A stretch of 64,000 nucleotides of DNA from Desulfobacteraceae bacterium Eth-SRB2 (GCA_004193595.1 RPGQ01000037.1:302827-366826); one strand, 5' to 3'. Positions 26,477 to 35,623 are shown, numbered from the stretch's first letter. Program-made: numbers and translations. Notes: generated by a model from the sequence alone, not told the origin.

Positions 26477-27373
26477 TTAAGGATTTGTCTGGTCAATCAG
26501 CCATTTGTTTACGGCGTTTACAAGATCCTGCTGATGACCGCTAAAGCCGTGATTGGCACCGGGAATTTTCACTACCGTAACTTGGATTCCCTGCGCTGCG
26601 CTTTTGAGGAGTCTGTCGGTCACGTCAGGGTTTGCCAGGCGGTCAGCCAGGCCATGGACGATGAGAATCGGCTTGAGAATTCGACTGATGTTTTTGTATG
26701 GGTCGGAAACCGTTTTCGGGCCCCTGAGGCTTACCACATGGTTAGCGGTGTAAAGTGCTTTGCCCAGCGGTCCCAAATTGATCAGCATCCATTTGTCTCC
26801 TTTACCCCTGGCTAAAAGATCCTGAGCCTGGCAGAGAACCTGGCTTGCAGCCTCTTGACCGAATATGCTTATATTCCATTCGAACAAATTGCCGGGAGGG
26901 CCGGTCAGAAGTACGCCTTTAATCCTGGAATCTTTGGTTGTCGCAAAATAGTAGAGCACACGGTTGGTGCCCATGCTGTGGCCGAAAAGGAATATGGGAT
27001 TGTAGCCGAGCCGGGCCATTTCATCCACCGCCACAGCAATGTCATATCGGTTATCTTCAAACCGGTTTTTTTTAGGGCCCCGATCATGATCGCGCATATT
27101 TAGCGCCAGAGTCGCAAAACCGGAATCAGATAGGGCTTCCGGGAGAAAGGCCATGATGCCTGAATAGAAGTTGCCGCTGTAACCGTGGACCATTACCACA
27201 CCGGCATTATTCCGAACCGTATGGGGTTTGCGTAACACACCGGTTAGCGTGATCCCGTCGGTAGTTTGCAATCGAACCATTTGGGTCCTGACAGTTTCAT
27301 CGGCCCATGCCGGCGGATTCAGGGATATAAGGACAAGGAAAACGGCCAAAACAAAAGATTTGAGAAATCGCAT
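26477..27373 (-). CDS. Secreted alpha/beta hydrolase
   Basis: A 298-residue serine hydrolase with an N-terminal signal peptide ending near PAWADE. The oxyanion strand VVMVHGYSGNFYSG, nucleophile elbow FGHSMGT (Ser near residue 148), acid in HGLADRLANP and His in GANHGFSGH complete the catalytic triad. It looks like an esterase or acylaminoacyl-peptidase relative acting in the periplasm. The substrate is unknown, and the two flanking genes are on the opposite strand. Confidence 0.85.
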   Translation of the reverse strand: MRFLKSFVLAVFLVLISLNPPAWADETVRTQMVRLQTTDGITLTGVLRKPHTVRNNAGVVMVHGYSGNFYSGIMAFLPEALSDSGFATLALNMRDHDRGPKKNRFEDNRYDIAVAVDEMARLGYNPIFLFGHSMGTNRVLYYFATTKDSRIKGVLLTGPPGNLFEWNISIFGQEAASQVLCQAQDLLARGKGDKWMLINLGPLGKALYTANHVVSLRGPKTVSDPYKNISRILKPILIVHGLADRLANPDVTDRLLKSAAQGIQVTVVKIPGANHGFSGHQQDLVNAVNKWLIDQTNP

Positions 27374-27519
27374 GATTACCTCTTTTTTATATCAATTAGT
27401 TTATATGTAAGGTTTCTGAAAGTCTATATCCCTATAACAGGGACAAATAAATTAATTTTTTGGGGCATGGTCTCTATCCCAATTTTAGGTAAAGCCAATT
27501 ATTCCACAGGAGGTGTAAC

Positions 27520-27930
27520 ATGTTTATTCATAAAACCAAAGTACAGGTTCTGTTCGGCGATACCGACCCGTATGGCGTTGTTTATTTTGTTGCCTATTTT
27601 CGTTATTTTCATCAAGGCATTGAAGAATTCTTGCGCCACATAGGGATATCACCGAAAACATTTTTCCGCAACCAGGAAGAAAAATTCGGCATGCCCAAAG
27701 TCGCGGCGGATTGCCGCTTTTTTATACCGGCCTTCTATGGTGATTTGCTTGAAATGCATACCTCGATCAAAGAAGTCAAGGAAAAGGCCATTGTTTTTCA
27801 GTTTCAATTTTACCGTCCTCCGGAGACTCGGCTGGCTGCCGAAGGGAGCGTCACCTTTGTGGCCATTGATCATGCCTGGAATGCCATACCCCTGCCGAAA
27901 ATGATTGCCGAGAAAATAGAGGGACTTTAG
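27520..27930 (+). CDS. 4HBT-type acyl-CoA thioesterase
   Basis: A 136-residue hot-dog-fold thioesterase. VLFGDTDPYGVVYFVAYFRY carries the catalytic Asp of the 4-hydroxybenzoyl-CoA/YbgC group, and DCRFFIPAFYGDLLEMHTSI matches the following strands. An ideal ACAGGAGGTGTAAC site precedes ATG 27520. Likely hydrolyses small or aromatic acyl-CoAs in the cytosol. No YbgC-linked tol-pal genes are nearby, so a metabolic role is more likely. Confidence 0.85.
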   Translation: MFIHKTKVQVLFGDTDPYGVVYFVAYFRYFHQGIEEFLRHIGISPKTFFRNQEEKFGMPKVAADCRFFIPAFYGDLLEMHTSIKEVKEKAIVFQFQFYRPPETRLAAEGSVTFVAIDHAWNAIPLPKMIAEKIEGL

Positions 27931-28056
27931 GCATGTTAGACCCGCCTGAAACGGGCACTTATGAGTAACTCTGTTTATCATCCCCGCGTAAGACGACTGA
28001 AGGATTACGATATGATAGGCATTGGCGGGCAGGTTACTTGAGATCACTTCACGATT

Positions 28057-28800
28057 CTACAAAGACTGTTTCAAAATTATATCCGTCCCTGAAATCGCCA
28101 GAAGCATGCCCTTGCGATTTGTTGCCTTGGCTATCCGAATCCACTTTTCATTGCTTAGACCTCGCGCCAGTGTTGTAAGAAGCAGGGCGCCTTCCAGCTT
28201 TTTACTTCTTTTGAGGAACATAAACTGGCGATGGTTGGTGAAGACAAAAAGGCTCCGGCCATTGGACAGCAGATAGTTGTATTCACCGGGATACTCTTCA
28301 ACCATTCGCTCCGTACTTCGGCACAAGGCCTGGAAGAGCGTCGGAAGTTGGGTTGCGTTCCGGTAATAACGCAACAGGTGATCTCGGAGATACTCAAAGG
28401 TTCTGGCCGAGTCGCTCACGGTTTCCTCAAGGGACGTGTTGTTGCTTCTGTAAGATTCAATGGCCGGTGCTTTTCCGTTATGGGCGAATATCCAGTCGTG
28501 ACCGCCGAATCTGAGGACAAAGGGATGGGCGTGGCAATCGTCTATGGGGCCGCTGGTACCAAAGCGGACATGGCAGACAATAATTCTGCTTTTTACCACC
28601 CGGGCTAATTTCTGGAAACTATCGTGAAGGTACCCGGAAACAAAAACACGCTTAGCCGATTTCTCTACCAGGGCATGATGCTTCCTGAAATAGCCGATGC
28701 CCCAGCCATCCATGTTTTTTTTTGCCTTGACAGCAAAAATGGGCAGGGATTTTGGAGCTGAGAAATCTTTATTTGCAGAAAGTGCAAAAAGGTCACACAT
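28057..28800 (-). CDS. Class II glutamine amidotransferase, apparently active
   Basis: A 247-residue N-terminal-nucleophile amidotransferase of the YafJ type. Cys2 follows the initiator Met (MCDLFALSANK), and the GATase signature residues are present: NMDGWGIGYF, ICHVRFGTSG with its Arg, HAHPFVLRFGGHDWIFAHNG. The enzyme would release ammonia from glutamine for a partner synthetase. It is the third gene after the amidoligase and the paralogous amidotransferase on the same strand, so it probably feeds that amidoligase. Confidence 0.85.
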   Translation of the reverse strand: MCDLFALSANKDFSAPKSLPIFAVKAKKNMDGWGIGYFRKHHALVEKSAKRVFVSGYLHDSFQKLARVVKSRIIVCHVRFGTSGPIDDCHAHPFVLRFGGHDWIFAHNGKAPAIESYRSNNTSLEETVSDSARTFEYLRDHLLRYYRNATQLPTLFQALCRSTERMVEEYPGEYNYLLSNGRSLFVFTNHRQFMFLKRSKKLEGALLLTTLARGLSNEKWIRIAKATNRKGMLLAISGTDIILKQSL

Positions 28801-28846
28801 TTTATTGACAGGATAACAAGATTAATTTGATTTTTAATATCCGGCT

Positions 28847-29587
28847 TTAAACATCTCCGGCATATAACACATCCGGGCCGGCAATGACCAAAAGCTCTCC
28901 ATGGGATTGCGGATCCGGCATAACCAGTTGCCAATTGCTCTGGCTAAGACCTTCTTTGATCGAGGTGATCACCAGGATATCTCCCATACTTTCAGACTCT
29001 TTTAGAAGCATTAACTGTCTGTAGTTACAAAAAGCAAAAAGCACCGATTCATTGGCCAGAAAAAAGGCGTACTCACCCGGATAGTCGGACACAAGTTTTT
29101 GAATACTGATGCGCAGAGCCATATAAAGAGTGATATAAGGGTTTTGATTATGCAGTAAAACCATTTTATCTCTTAAAAATTCGAAAATTCTGGCGGTGTA
29201 GACATCGGCTGTCAGGCGAGGTTTTTCAGTGGTCCGATATTCTTCAATGTGTTTAACAACTCCTACCTGGGCAAAAAGCCAGTTATGATCCAGAAAGGAG
29301 AGGTTTAACGGATGGCGATGGTCAGTGTGGCTGCCGCCACTTTTGGGGCAATTTATATGGGAAATAATAATTCTGCTGTCGATGACCCTTGCCAGCCTCT
29401 GAAAACTCTCATGAACCTGCTCCTGGCTGAATACCTGTTCCGACGATTTTTCCATAAAAGCCTGATCGTCACGAAAAAAACCGATACCCCAACCATTAAT
29501 GTTTTGTTTGCCCTTTTCCGCAAACACAGGCAAATATTTTTTGGGCGTATGGTTATAGCCTGCGGATATGGCGAAAATGTCACACAT
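28847..29587 (-). CDS. Class II amidotransferase paralogue with altered active site
   Basis: A 246-residue homologue of the downstream gene (MCDIFAISAGY, NINGWGIGFF). Cys2 is kept, but the expected HxR is ISHIN, and the FAHNG loop reads FAQVG, so glutamine binding is probably lost or changed. It may be a regulatory or structural partner of the active paralogue, or act on a different amide donor. The gap to the downstream gene is 46 bases, and the upstream amidoligase lies about 120 bases away. Confidence 0.75.
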   Translation of the reverse strand: MCDIFAISAGYNHTPKKYLPVFAEKGKQNINGWGIGFFRDDQAFMEKSSEQVFSQEQVHESFQRLARVIDSRIIISHINCPKSGGSHTDHRHPLNLSFLDHNWLFAQVGVVKHIEEYRTTEKPRLTADVYTARIFEFLRDKMVLLHNQNPYITLYMALRISIQKLVSDYPGEYAFFLANESVLFAFCNYRQLMLLKESESMGDILVITSIKEGLSQSNWQLVMPDPQSHGELLVIAGPDVLYAGDV

Positions 29588-29710
29588 GATCGCCTCCCTC
29601 TTTATGATGAGACCTAAAAACCCCTATATTTTCAATAAATTGTAAATTTTCCGAGACGTTTATTTAGTGATTTTTCTAATTCCACGATACTCTATCATGA
29701 GTTGTTCGGG

Positions 29711-30661
29711 CTAGTTTGCCAGTCGCTTTATACAATCCTCATATCCAAAATTTTTGTAGATCGTATAGATCGCATTCAGCCATTTGTTAGCCTCGGGGTA
29801 AAAATAGATATCAGGGACATGTCCCTGGCTCAATTCTATAAGAAACTGGGTGAAAATGATCCATTCCATGGCTTCATCAATATTGTGCAGCACCGCCGAG
29901 TGGTAGCGGAATTCAATTGTGGAGCGATACCAGTATGAGTGGAGATTCAGGCCGTGATAACGGGTTTTGTCGTAGCGCGGATATCCGGCTGCCTTTGGAT
30001 CGTAATGGTTTTCTGACGAATACCAGAGTTGTTTGATTTTGTCACTCCCTTTTTCTGATTCACCATCGCAAATGTCCAGGAAGGCCTTTACGTCGATCTC
30101 CATTGGTTTACAGGTTTCTGCATGTTCTCGTTCTCCCGGAATAAGAAGGTAAAAGTACTCTTCTATCGGGTAAATTAATCGAACAAGTTCCTGTAAATGT
30201 TTGCAGGTAAACACCTTTGGATCTACACCGTGATGGACATGGAAACCGCAGCTATCGTCAATATTAATGCCTTGGATATTACAGAGGAACCGGAATGTGG
30301 TGTACGCCTGGATCAGGCCTGTGATACCGCTTAAAATCGGGCTGGTCAGCTCGGCGCCAAATTGAGTATGTCCTTTGCCTCTGACGGAGCCGTCTTTCTC
30401 AAAGTGCCAGGATTCTCTGTCAGCCCCCATGGGAATCTTGAAATCCTTATAAAGCTGCTGAAAATTTCGGCCGTCTTTGGCACGAGATGAAATACAGTAG
30501 GGCTTGATGATATTATTGTCAATCGGGGCAAGAACATAGTCCAGTCCGTAAAATTCAATCTCTATACCAAAGGGACGATCGGTAAAGTATTGCAACATGG
30601 GAAATTGCTTCATGAGTCGTAGGATAAAGTTTTGAGATGGAGACATAATTTTATTTTCCAT
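29711..30661 (-). CDS. Predicted amidoligase (COOH-NH2 ligase fold)
   Basis: A 316-residue protein of the amidoligase family, related in fold to glutamine synthetase and gamma-glutamylcysteine ligase. RPFGIEIEFYGL gives the metal-binding acidic motif, ADRESWHFEKDGSVR the nucleotide loop, FGAELTSPIL the second acidic motif, and CGFHVHHGVD the conserved His pair. The family joins an amine to a carboxylate with ATP, often with a class II amidotransferase supplying ammonia, as here. The substrate (peptide or small molecule) is unknown. Confidence 0.8.
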   Translation of the reverse strand: MENKIMSPSQNFILRLMKQFPMLQYFTDRPFGIEIEFYGLDYVLAPIDNNIIKPYCISSRAKDGRNFQQLYKDFKIPMGADRESWHFEKDGSVRGKGHTQFGAELTSPILSGITGLIQAYTTFRFLCNIQGINIDDSCGFHVHHGVDPKVFTCKHLQELVRLIYPIEEYFYLLIPGEREHAETCKPMEIDVKAFLDICDGESEKGSDKIKQLWYSSENHYDPKAAGYPRYDKTRYHGLNLHSYWYRSTIEFRYHSAVLHNIDEAMEWIIFTQFLIELSQGHVPDIYFYPEANKWLNAIYTIYKNFGYEDCIKRLAN

Positions 30662-30672
30662 TTTCAGTGATT

Positions 30673-30850
30673 AATGAAGCTTCCCGCAGCAAGCTGCGGG
30701 GTATTAAAGCGGAATTGCGCCGTAGCCATTCCAACGTGAAATGATATAGCGGAATTAACCCGCCTTCGCTCTGATGAGCTTCGTCGCGGTTCACCTCGCC
30801 TTTCATCCCTGCAGCAAGCTGCCAGGTATTCCGGCGAAGGCGAATAAAAC
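30673..30850. repeat. 178-bp dispersed repeat, copy 1
   Basis: Begins AATGAAGCTTCCCGCAGC and ends GGCGAAGGCGAATAAAAC. It contains two small palindromes (CCGCAGCAAGCTGCGG and a CTGCAGCAAGCTGC-like one). A second copy lies at 46203-46381 in the same orientation with about 90 percent matching bases by eye. No coding frame is convincing. Confidence 0.8.
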
Positions 30851-30868
30851 AACGTGCATCAGCCAAGG

Positions 30869-32295
30869 TTCCAACATTACCCCGTGGGTAATATTTGCGC
30901 GGATCTCTCCTTAAACTTCCGGACACTTTAGAGCCGGAGAACGAACCTTTCAGCTTTTAGCCCAGGTGGTTGCCTGGAAGAGCTGGCGGTATAGCTGCGC
31001 CCGGCCGGTGATCCTCCAGACGTATAACCCAGGTCATTTTCGCCATCTCATCTGCAACAAACCAGGATTTTCAACTTTTACAACTGCGGAGATAAGCTCT
31101 CCGGTAGCCCGAGCTATCCCCATTTTCAAGGATGGTCCAGCTCAAAATATCAGGGAAAGATCTGAAAACCCGGCAGCATGCCTCAGGCTGTCGGGGATCT
31201 TTGTCACGTTGAAAACAACAATCGTTCTTTTTTAAAGTCCGTAAAATATAAAAATCTATTGAAGCCCACTTCCTAAAATCGCAAAGCGATACCGGTGGCA
31301 GATCTTTAAAATGTCCGAGCATAAAACAGCTTCACCGTTTTCACCAGATATGGTTTGAGAAAAGCAAACAATCAGTATCCGCGATGTCAATGTGGTGTTG
31401 GATGTGGACCCATTTTATGATGTGAAAAATAAAGGCTGTACCGCAGCCATGCAGTTTCGCCAATTATTATTATGGCTCAAATACTAATTTGCTGGTTAGG
31501 AGCGACAGATTTAAATCCCAAAATGAAAGGTCGGGCTTGGCCCGATTGCACAGGCGGTAATAGAACGAACGTATGGCTTTAAATTCACCGTTTTGATCAG
31601 CAATTAAGGGAAAGCGCACTGCCCTTCTAAATATATAAAATGGTTAAGCACGAAAGTTCACCTGCAAAATTACCGCTCATTTAAGTGAATCTCTTTTCCA
31701 GCCCCACAAATTTCGGTGTGAAATCTATCAAACAGCATCCCGCTTGCCTTTTGATGCACCCAGTGAATATGCTTCTTCTTGTCTCCCTTTATCTTCATCC
31801 TTCAGCCCCGGCACACCGGTTATGGCGGCGTTTGATCATTCTATCCAAAACAAGCGTTTCCGGCCGAGCTTATTGAGTCCCCTCTCGTGAACATGGTGTT
31901 CGAACCGCTGATCCCTTTGACATTTCGCCGAATTTATTCCTGGATCTTCTTCGTGGCCCGATAAACGTTTAGGAAAGGCCGCTGGACTTCCGCCGGAAGC
32001 ACCGGAGTTTGAAAACATCATTCATAAAAGCCGGATTAGAGCTGCAGCATTACCAAGGCGCGCGCGACATATTGCGCCACGATCTGTTCCTTGCCTTTGA
32101 TTAAAAGTAAGTTCCGGTCCGCGCAATATCGTCCGCTTCGCAGTTTTAACGCAGTTTCATCCCATCCGGAATCTAATAGAATCTGAATCTGTTTTGGCCA
32201 TGAAAAAGTGGGGCGCGTAATATCGGTGCTGTGGATAAACAAAACCCGGTTATTTCGGAAGCCTCAGATATGGAACTTTACTTTGGATGAAATTG
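30869..32295 (+). pseudogene. Decayed copy of the priA 3' end and activator 5' half
   Basis: This segment follows the minus strand of 22925-21460 from end to end: the last third of priA (30869 to about 31425), the short gap, then the CARF domain and AAA+ start of the activator (from the ATG at about 31472, MAQILICWLGATDL, to DEIG near 32295). Dozens of small insertions and deletions break both frames. Shared landmarks are the CTTAAACTTCCGGA, GTGATCCTCCAGACG and TATGGCTCAAATACTAATTT stretches. It cuts the acyl-CoA synthetase gene at its right edge. Confidence 0.88.
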
Positions 32296-32893
32296 GTTCG
32301 TCTACGTCGGCCCGGTTGCCCATACTAACGAAACCGGCTGTACCCAGCTTTTCTTCGGATAACCAGTCCATCATTGCAGCGCCCACAGTACCGCTTTGGG
32401 CAATAAGTGCGATCTTGCCCTTTCGGGTTAACAGCGGCCAGGAAGCGCATAGAGGGCAATGGGGATTGTTTACGCCCTGGCAGTTGGGTCCGATAATACG
32501 AATGGCGTACCTTTGAGCAATTTCAACGAGCTGTTCCTGAAGAACCTTTCCTTCGGGTCCTGCCTCGCTAAAGCCGCCGGTAATAATCACAGCACCCTTG
32601 ACACCTTTTTGGCCGCATTCCTCCACCGCCTGAGGTACGAATCGGGCCGGGATGATGATAACGGCCATGTCCGGCGCTTCTGCAATATCTTTAACGCTAA
32701 TATGACAGGGGATGTCTAATATGGCATCGGCCTTGGGGTTAATAGGGTAAACAGCTCCCTGAAAGCCGCTGTCCAGTATGTTTTTCATAATTTCATGGCC
32801 CAGTTTGTCCGGGCTGGTGGATGCCCCGATAACTGCTATGCTTTTGGGTCTTAAAATGGAACTTAACCGGCTTACGGGATCTGATTTGGCCAT
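32264..32893 (-). pseudogene. Truncated acyl-CoA synthetase (ADP-forming), CoA-binding part
   Basis: Residues 1-200 form the CoA-binding Rossmann domain and the start of the flavodoxin-like ligase domain of acetate-CoA ligase (ADP-forming): SIAVIGASTSPDKLGHEIM, YPINPKADAILD, IIGPNCQGV, LIAQSGTVGAAMM and GFVSMGNRADVDE. The protein then ends in unrelated residues because the priA/activator copy joins at about 32295. The ligase active-site His domain is absent, so it cannot complete the reaction. It sits 10 bases after the thioesterase gene. Confidence 0.8.
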
Positions 32894-32903
32894 GGCTTAC
32901 CTC

Positions 32904-33302
32904 CTAAGCCCCTGCCTTTTTTGCCACACGACTGTTGAATTTTTCGGCATTAATGATAAAACGCTGGTGGGTTGCCTCGCCGATCTTGTCCACTTCATCA
33001 AACCCTTCCACCTCAAAGGTAAGTTTGCTGCCATCCACCTCGGTCAAGCTGGCGTTGAACCGAACCTTCATACCCAGGGGCGTCGCTGCCATATGTTTGA
33101 ATTTCATTCCGATTCCAACGGTTTGCTCGCCTTCACCCAGGTGAGGAAGAACCATATCCGCACAAACTTCCTCAATATGCCCCACCATGGCTCGTGTGGC
33201 ATATACATCGGGAACATGGGGGTAGACTTTTTGTGCCGACATTTCCTCCGTTGTTTCCCTCTCTATTTGGTGAGTCATGCCTACCTTTAATTCTTCGGTC
33301 AT
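32904..33302 (-). CDS. FlK-like acyl-CoA thioesterase
   Basis: A 132-residue hot-dog protein of the fluoroacetyl-CoA-thioesterase-like group: VGMTHQIERETTEEMSAQ, VYATRAMVGHIEEVCADMV and GIGMKFKHMAATPLGMKVRF are typical. ATG 33302 is chosen because GGAGGAAAAGC lies just upstream; the longer open frame has no ribosome site. It adjoins an ADP-forming acyl-CoA synthetase fragment, which suggests acyl-CoA salvage or detoxification. Confidence 0.82.
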   Translation of the reverse strand: MTEELKVGMTHQIERETTEEMSAQKVYPHVPDVYATRAMVGHIEEVCADMVLPHLGEGEQTVGIGMKFKHMAATPLGMKVRFNASLTEVDGSKLTFEVEGFDEVDKIGEATHQRFIINAEKFNSRVAKKAGA

Positions 33303-33409
33303 GCTTTTCCTCCAAAAATAATTATACGTTAACGAAATAATTGCTAAACGAAATTCATAAAAAAAATAATATTTCAATTTTTTTGCATTAAGTCAATAAG
33401 CATTTTACT

Positions 33410-33839
33410 TGGTGGAAATCAAAACCGTTGGTAAACGCTGATGCCTTTCTATTGACAAACCGTGGCTTCGAAGCTTTTTTTAGGTGTCAGGTGTCAGGTG
33501 TCAGGTGTCAGGTGTCAGGTGTCAGGTGTCAGGTGTCAGGTGTCAGGGTTAAGGGGGAAACCAGGTGACCCATAGCAATTATATGGACGTGGAGGATCTT
33601 GAGGTCTCTAAAAAGTTGTGTCGGTTACACATTTGTTGAATGGATTAGAGAAAACATTGGAACGGAAAGTCCCAGAGCGAGAACGCCGCCGGCAGTTAGC
33701 TGAGGAAACGGCAGTGTATGGCGTAAAAAATGAATCGTTCCCTCAGGGCCGGCCCATTACTACTGAACATGTTTCCTGACACCTGAAACCAAATAGCCAT
33801 AGCAATCTTAGCAAACAACAGTCTTGATTTACACCCTAT
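33410..33839. repeat. Degenerate long relative of the GGGTGTAA element
   Basis: The right end (CAGTCTTGATTTACACCC, ending 33839) matches the left end of the 2003-2139 element in reverse complement, together with CCAAATAGCCATAGCAATCT. The left end is eroded (AAATCAAAACCGTTGG near 33416). The interior carries an expanded AGGTGTC array on one arm and CCTGACACCTG on the other, plus about 230 unrelated bases. Confidence 0.65.
33482..33544 (+). repeat. Nine perfect tandem copies of AGGTGTC
   Basis: A 63-bp array of an uninterrupted 7-bp unit. It is one arm of a word-repeat palindrome whose other arm (about 33777-33789) retains fewer units. Perfect identity suggests recent slippage. Confidence 0.97.
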
Positions 33840-33886
33840 TGGGGTTCAAATGCATTTGCCCTGTACAGGGTTCCGGTGGGTATGGA

Positions 33887-34636
33887 TCATACGACTTCAA
33901 TTTTTGACTCAGCAACAACCCCAAGAAGGATTTCCCGGAAGTGGGGGTGACCCAGGAGCTGCTCTCCGGTTCCAACAAGGGTGATTTTTCCTTGTTCGAT
34001 AAGAAACGCTTTGGTAGCTACCCTTAATATTCGCCGTACATGCTGGCCTGCCAGAAAAAGAGTAATTCCGTGACGACGGATCAGCTTCAGAGTATTGCAG
34101 AGACGGTTCACATCTTTTGGGGCCAGACCCAGGAACGGATCGTCTAACAGAAAAAGGCGGGGATTACTCATCAGCCCGCGGGCAATCGTCAACATTCTTT
34201 TTTGCCCCCCGCTCAAAGTTCCCGCCATATCCCGGCGTTTATCCGCCAGCATAGGGAAGATTTCGAATACAAAAGATAGCAGGTTATTCTTTTTTTTTCT
34301 GGCGGTATAAGCGCCCACTTCCAGATTTTCCTGCACACTCATAAGAGGAAAGACATTCATGCCTTCGGGCACATAAACCAGACCCCGGCGAACCACTTCA
34401 TGTACCGGTAGCTTCTGAATAGGCTCATGTTGATAGCTGATGACTCCCTGGATCGGGCGCAGTATACCGGCAATCGCTTTCATAACGGTGGTCTTGCCGG
34501 AACCGTTGGGACCGACAATGGAAACGATCTGTCCGGCACACACCGTCAGATTAACCTGTGTTAACACTCGGATGTCCTTATAATACACATTCAGATTGCA
34601 GACCTTCAGGAGTGGTTTGAGATTATTCATAGTCAA
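33887..34636 (-). CDS. livF: LivF-type ABC transporter ATPase
   Basis: A 249-residue ATPase of the branched-chain amino acid (HAAT) family. Walker A is VGPNGSGKTTVM, the signature LSGGQKRMLTIARGL, and Walker B RLFLLDDPFLGL, where the usual DEP is DDP. VPEGMNVFPLMSVQENLE is typical of LivF. The gene lies about 250 bases downstream of livG, with a dispersed repeat in between. No permease or binding protein is in the window, so the importer is incomplete here and its substrate unknown. Confidence 0.88.
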   Translation of the reverse strand: MTMNNLKPLLKVCNLNVYYKDIRVLTQVNLTVCAGQIVSIVGPNGSGKTTVMKAIAGILRPIQGVISYQHEPIQKLPVHEVVRRGLVYVPEGMNVFPLMSVQENLEVGAYTARKKKNNLLSFVFEIFPMLADKRRDMAGTLSGGQKRMLTIARGLMSNPRLFLLDDPFLGLAPKDVNRLCNTLKLIRRHGITLFLAGQHVRRILRVATKAFLIEQGKITLVGTGEQLLGHPHFREILLGVVAESKIEVV

Positions 34637-34658
34637 CCTTTCTCAGGGATTAAGGGTT

Positions 34659-34847
34659 GACGGTCTCGTAAAAAGTCTCCCGCTTTAGTTCAGCGGGACG
34701 TTGTGCTGCATTTCGCAATCATTCAACGTACGAAAAGTACGCCTCATGATTACAAAATTTGCGATGCCTTTTTATCCCGCCCATGTTTGGCGGGGGAGTT
34801 TGAACTTTTTACGAAACCGTCTAAATCGGACTTTTTACGAGTTCATC
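34659..34847. repeat. Dispersed 189-bp element between livG and livF, copy 1
   Basis: Ends GACGGTCTCGTAAAAAGTC and GACTTTTTACGAGTTCATC are inverted copies. The interior (CATTTCGCAATCATTCAACG, TACGAAAAGTACGCCTCATG, CCCGCC hairpin) matches the reverse complement of 52568-52742. No coding frame. Confidence 0.85.
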
Positions 34848-34885
34848 AGGCTTGAGACCTTATGACTCCTGTTCTCTGGGTCCCT

Positions 34886-35623
34886 TCACTCTTTTAGGTG
34901 TTTCAGACCCAGGTAAGCACGGCCCACCTCCCGGTTTCTCATGACCTTGTTGGGTGGACCCTCTGTAATTTTTTCTCCGTGATCAAGGACCAGCAGACGG
35001 TCAGAAACTTTTAAACTTAAGGTTAAAAAGTGATCAATAATCAAAAGGGTTACCCCCCGCTCGCGAACTCGGTTAATCAATTGGACTGCCTGTTTTACCA
35101 AAACAGGGCTGAATCCCGCCGCCACTTCGTCCAAAAGCAGGAGCTTCGGACGGGTGGTAAGTGCACGGGCCAGATCGAGACGGCGTTTCTCACTGAGCGT
35201 AAGATCCTCGGCAAGCGTTTCGGCTTTATGAGGGATACCAACGACTTCCAGGAGTTCCCGCGCCATTTGCACATCTTCAGGGCGGGTGCGAAGACGAAAA
35301 CCTTTCCCAAAGAGGTGTCCGACCAGTATATTGTTCAAGGCGGTCATCTTAATAAACGGTCGTGACGACTGAAAAGTTCTGCTGATTCCCAAGCGGCAGA
35401 TACGGTGAGGCTTGAGACCGTTAATCCTCTTACCCTCAAACAGGATGTTGCCGCTGCTGGGTTTTAAACGGCCGCTGATAATATTGAACAAAGTTGTTTT
35501 TCCGGCGCCGTTGGGTCCCACCAATCCGACGATCTCTCCTTGGTTGATAGAAAAATCGATTCTGTTCAGCGCGTTAAAATCGTTGAATTTCTTACTTATT
35601 GCTTGTAGTTGTAATAGTATCAC
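34886..35623 (-). CDS. livG: LivG-type ABC transporter ATPase
   Basis: A 245-residue ATPase partner of LivF. Walker A is VGPNGAGKTTLF, the LivG-specific RLGISRTFQSSRPF follows, and Walker B is LLLLDEVAAGFSP. The signature is LTLSEKRRLDLARAL rather than the usual LSYGxQRRLEIARAL, a modest change. It is upstream of livF on the same strand. The absence of livH, livM and livK nearby means the rest of the system was lost or is elsewhere. Confidence 0.88.
   Translation of the reverse strand: MILLQLQAISKKFNDFNALNRIDFSINQGEIVGLVGPNGAGKTTLFNIISGRLKPSSGNILFEGKRINGLKPHRICRLGISRTFQSSRPFIKMTALNNILVGHLFGKGFRLRTRPEDVQMARELLEVVGIPHKAETLAEDLTLSEKRRLDLARALTTRPKLLLLDEVAAGFSPVLVKQAVQLINRVRERGVTLLIIDHFLTLSLKVSDRLLVLDHGEKITEGPPNKVMRNREVGRAYLGLKHLKE

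Noticed and set aside
32036-32242. Minus-strand small gene next to the acyl-CoA synthetase fragment
   Set aside because: It is the antisense strand of the decayed activator copy.
33482-33544. CRISPR-like array
   Set aside because: The unit is 7 bp with no spacers and no cas genes; it is a simple tandem repeat.
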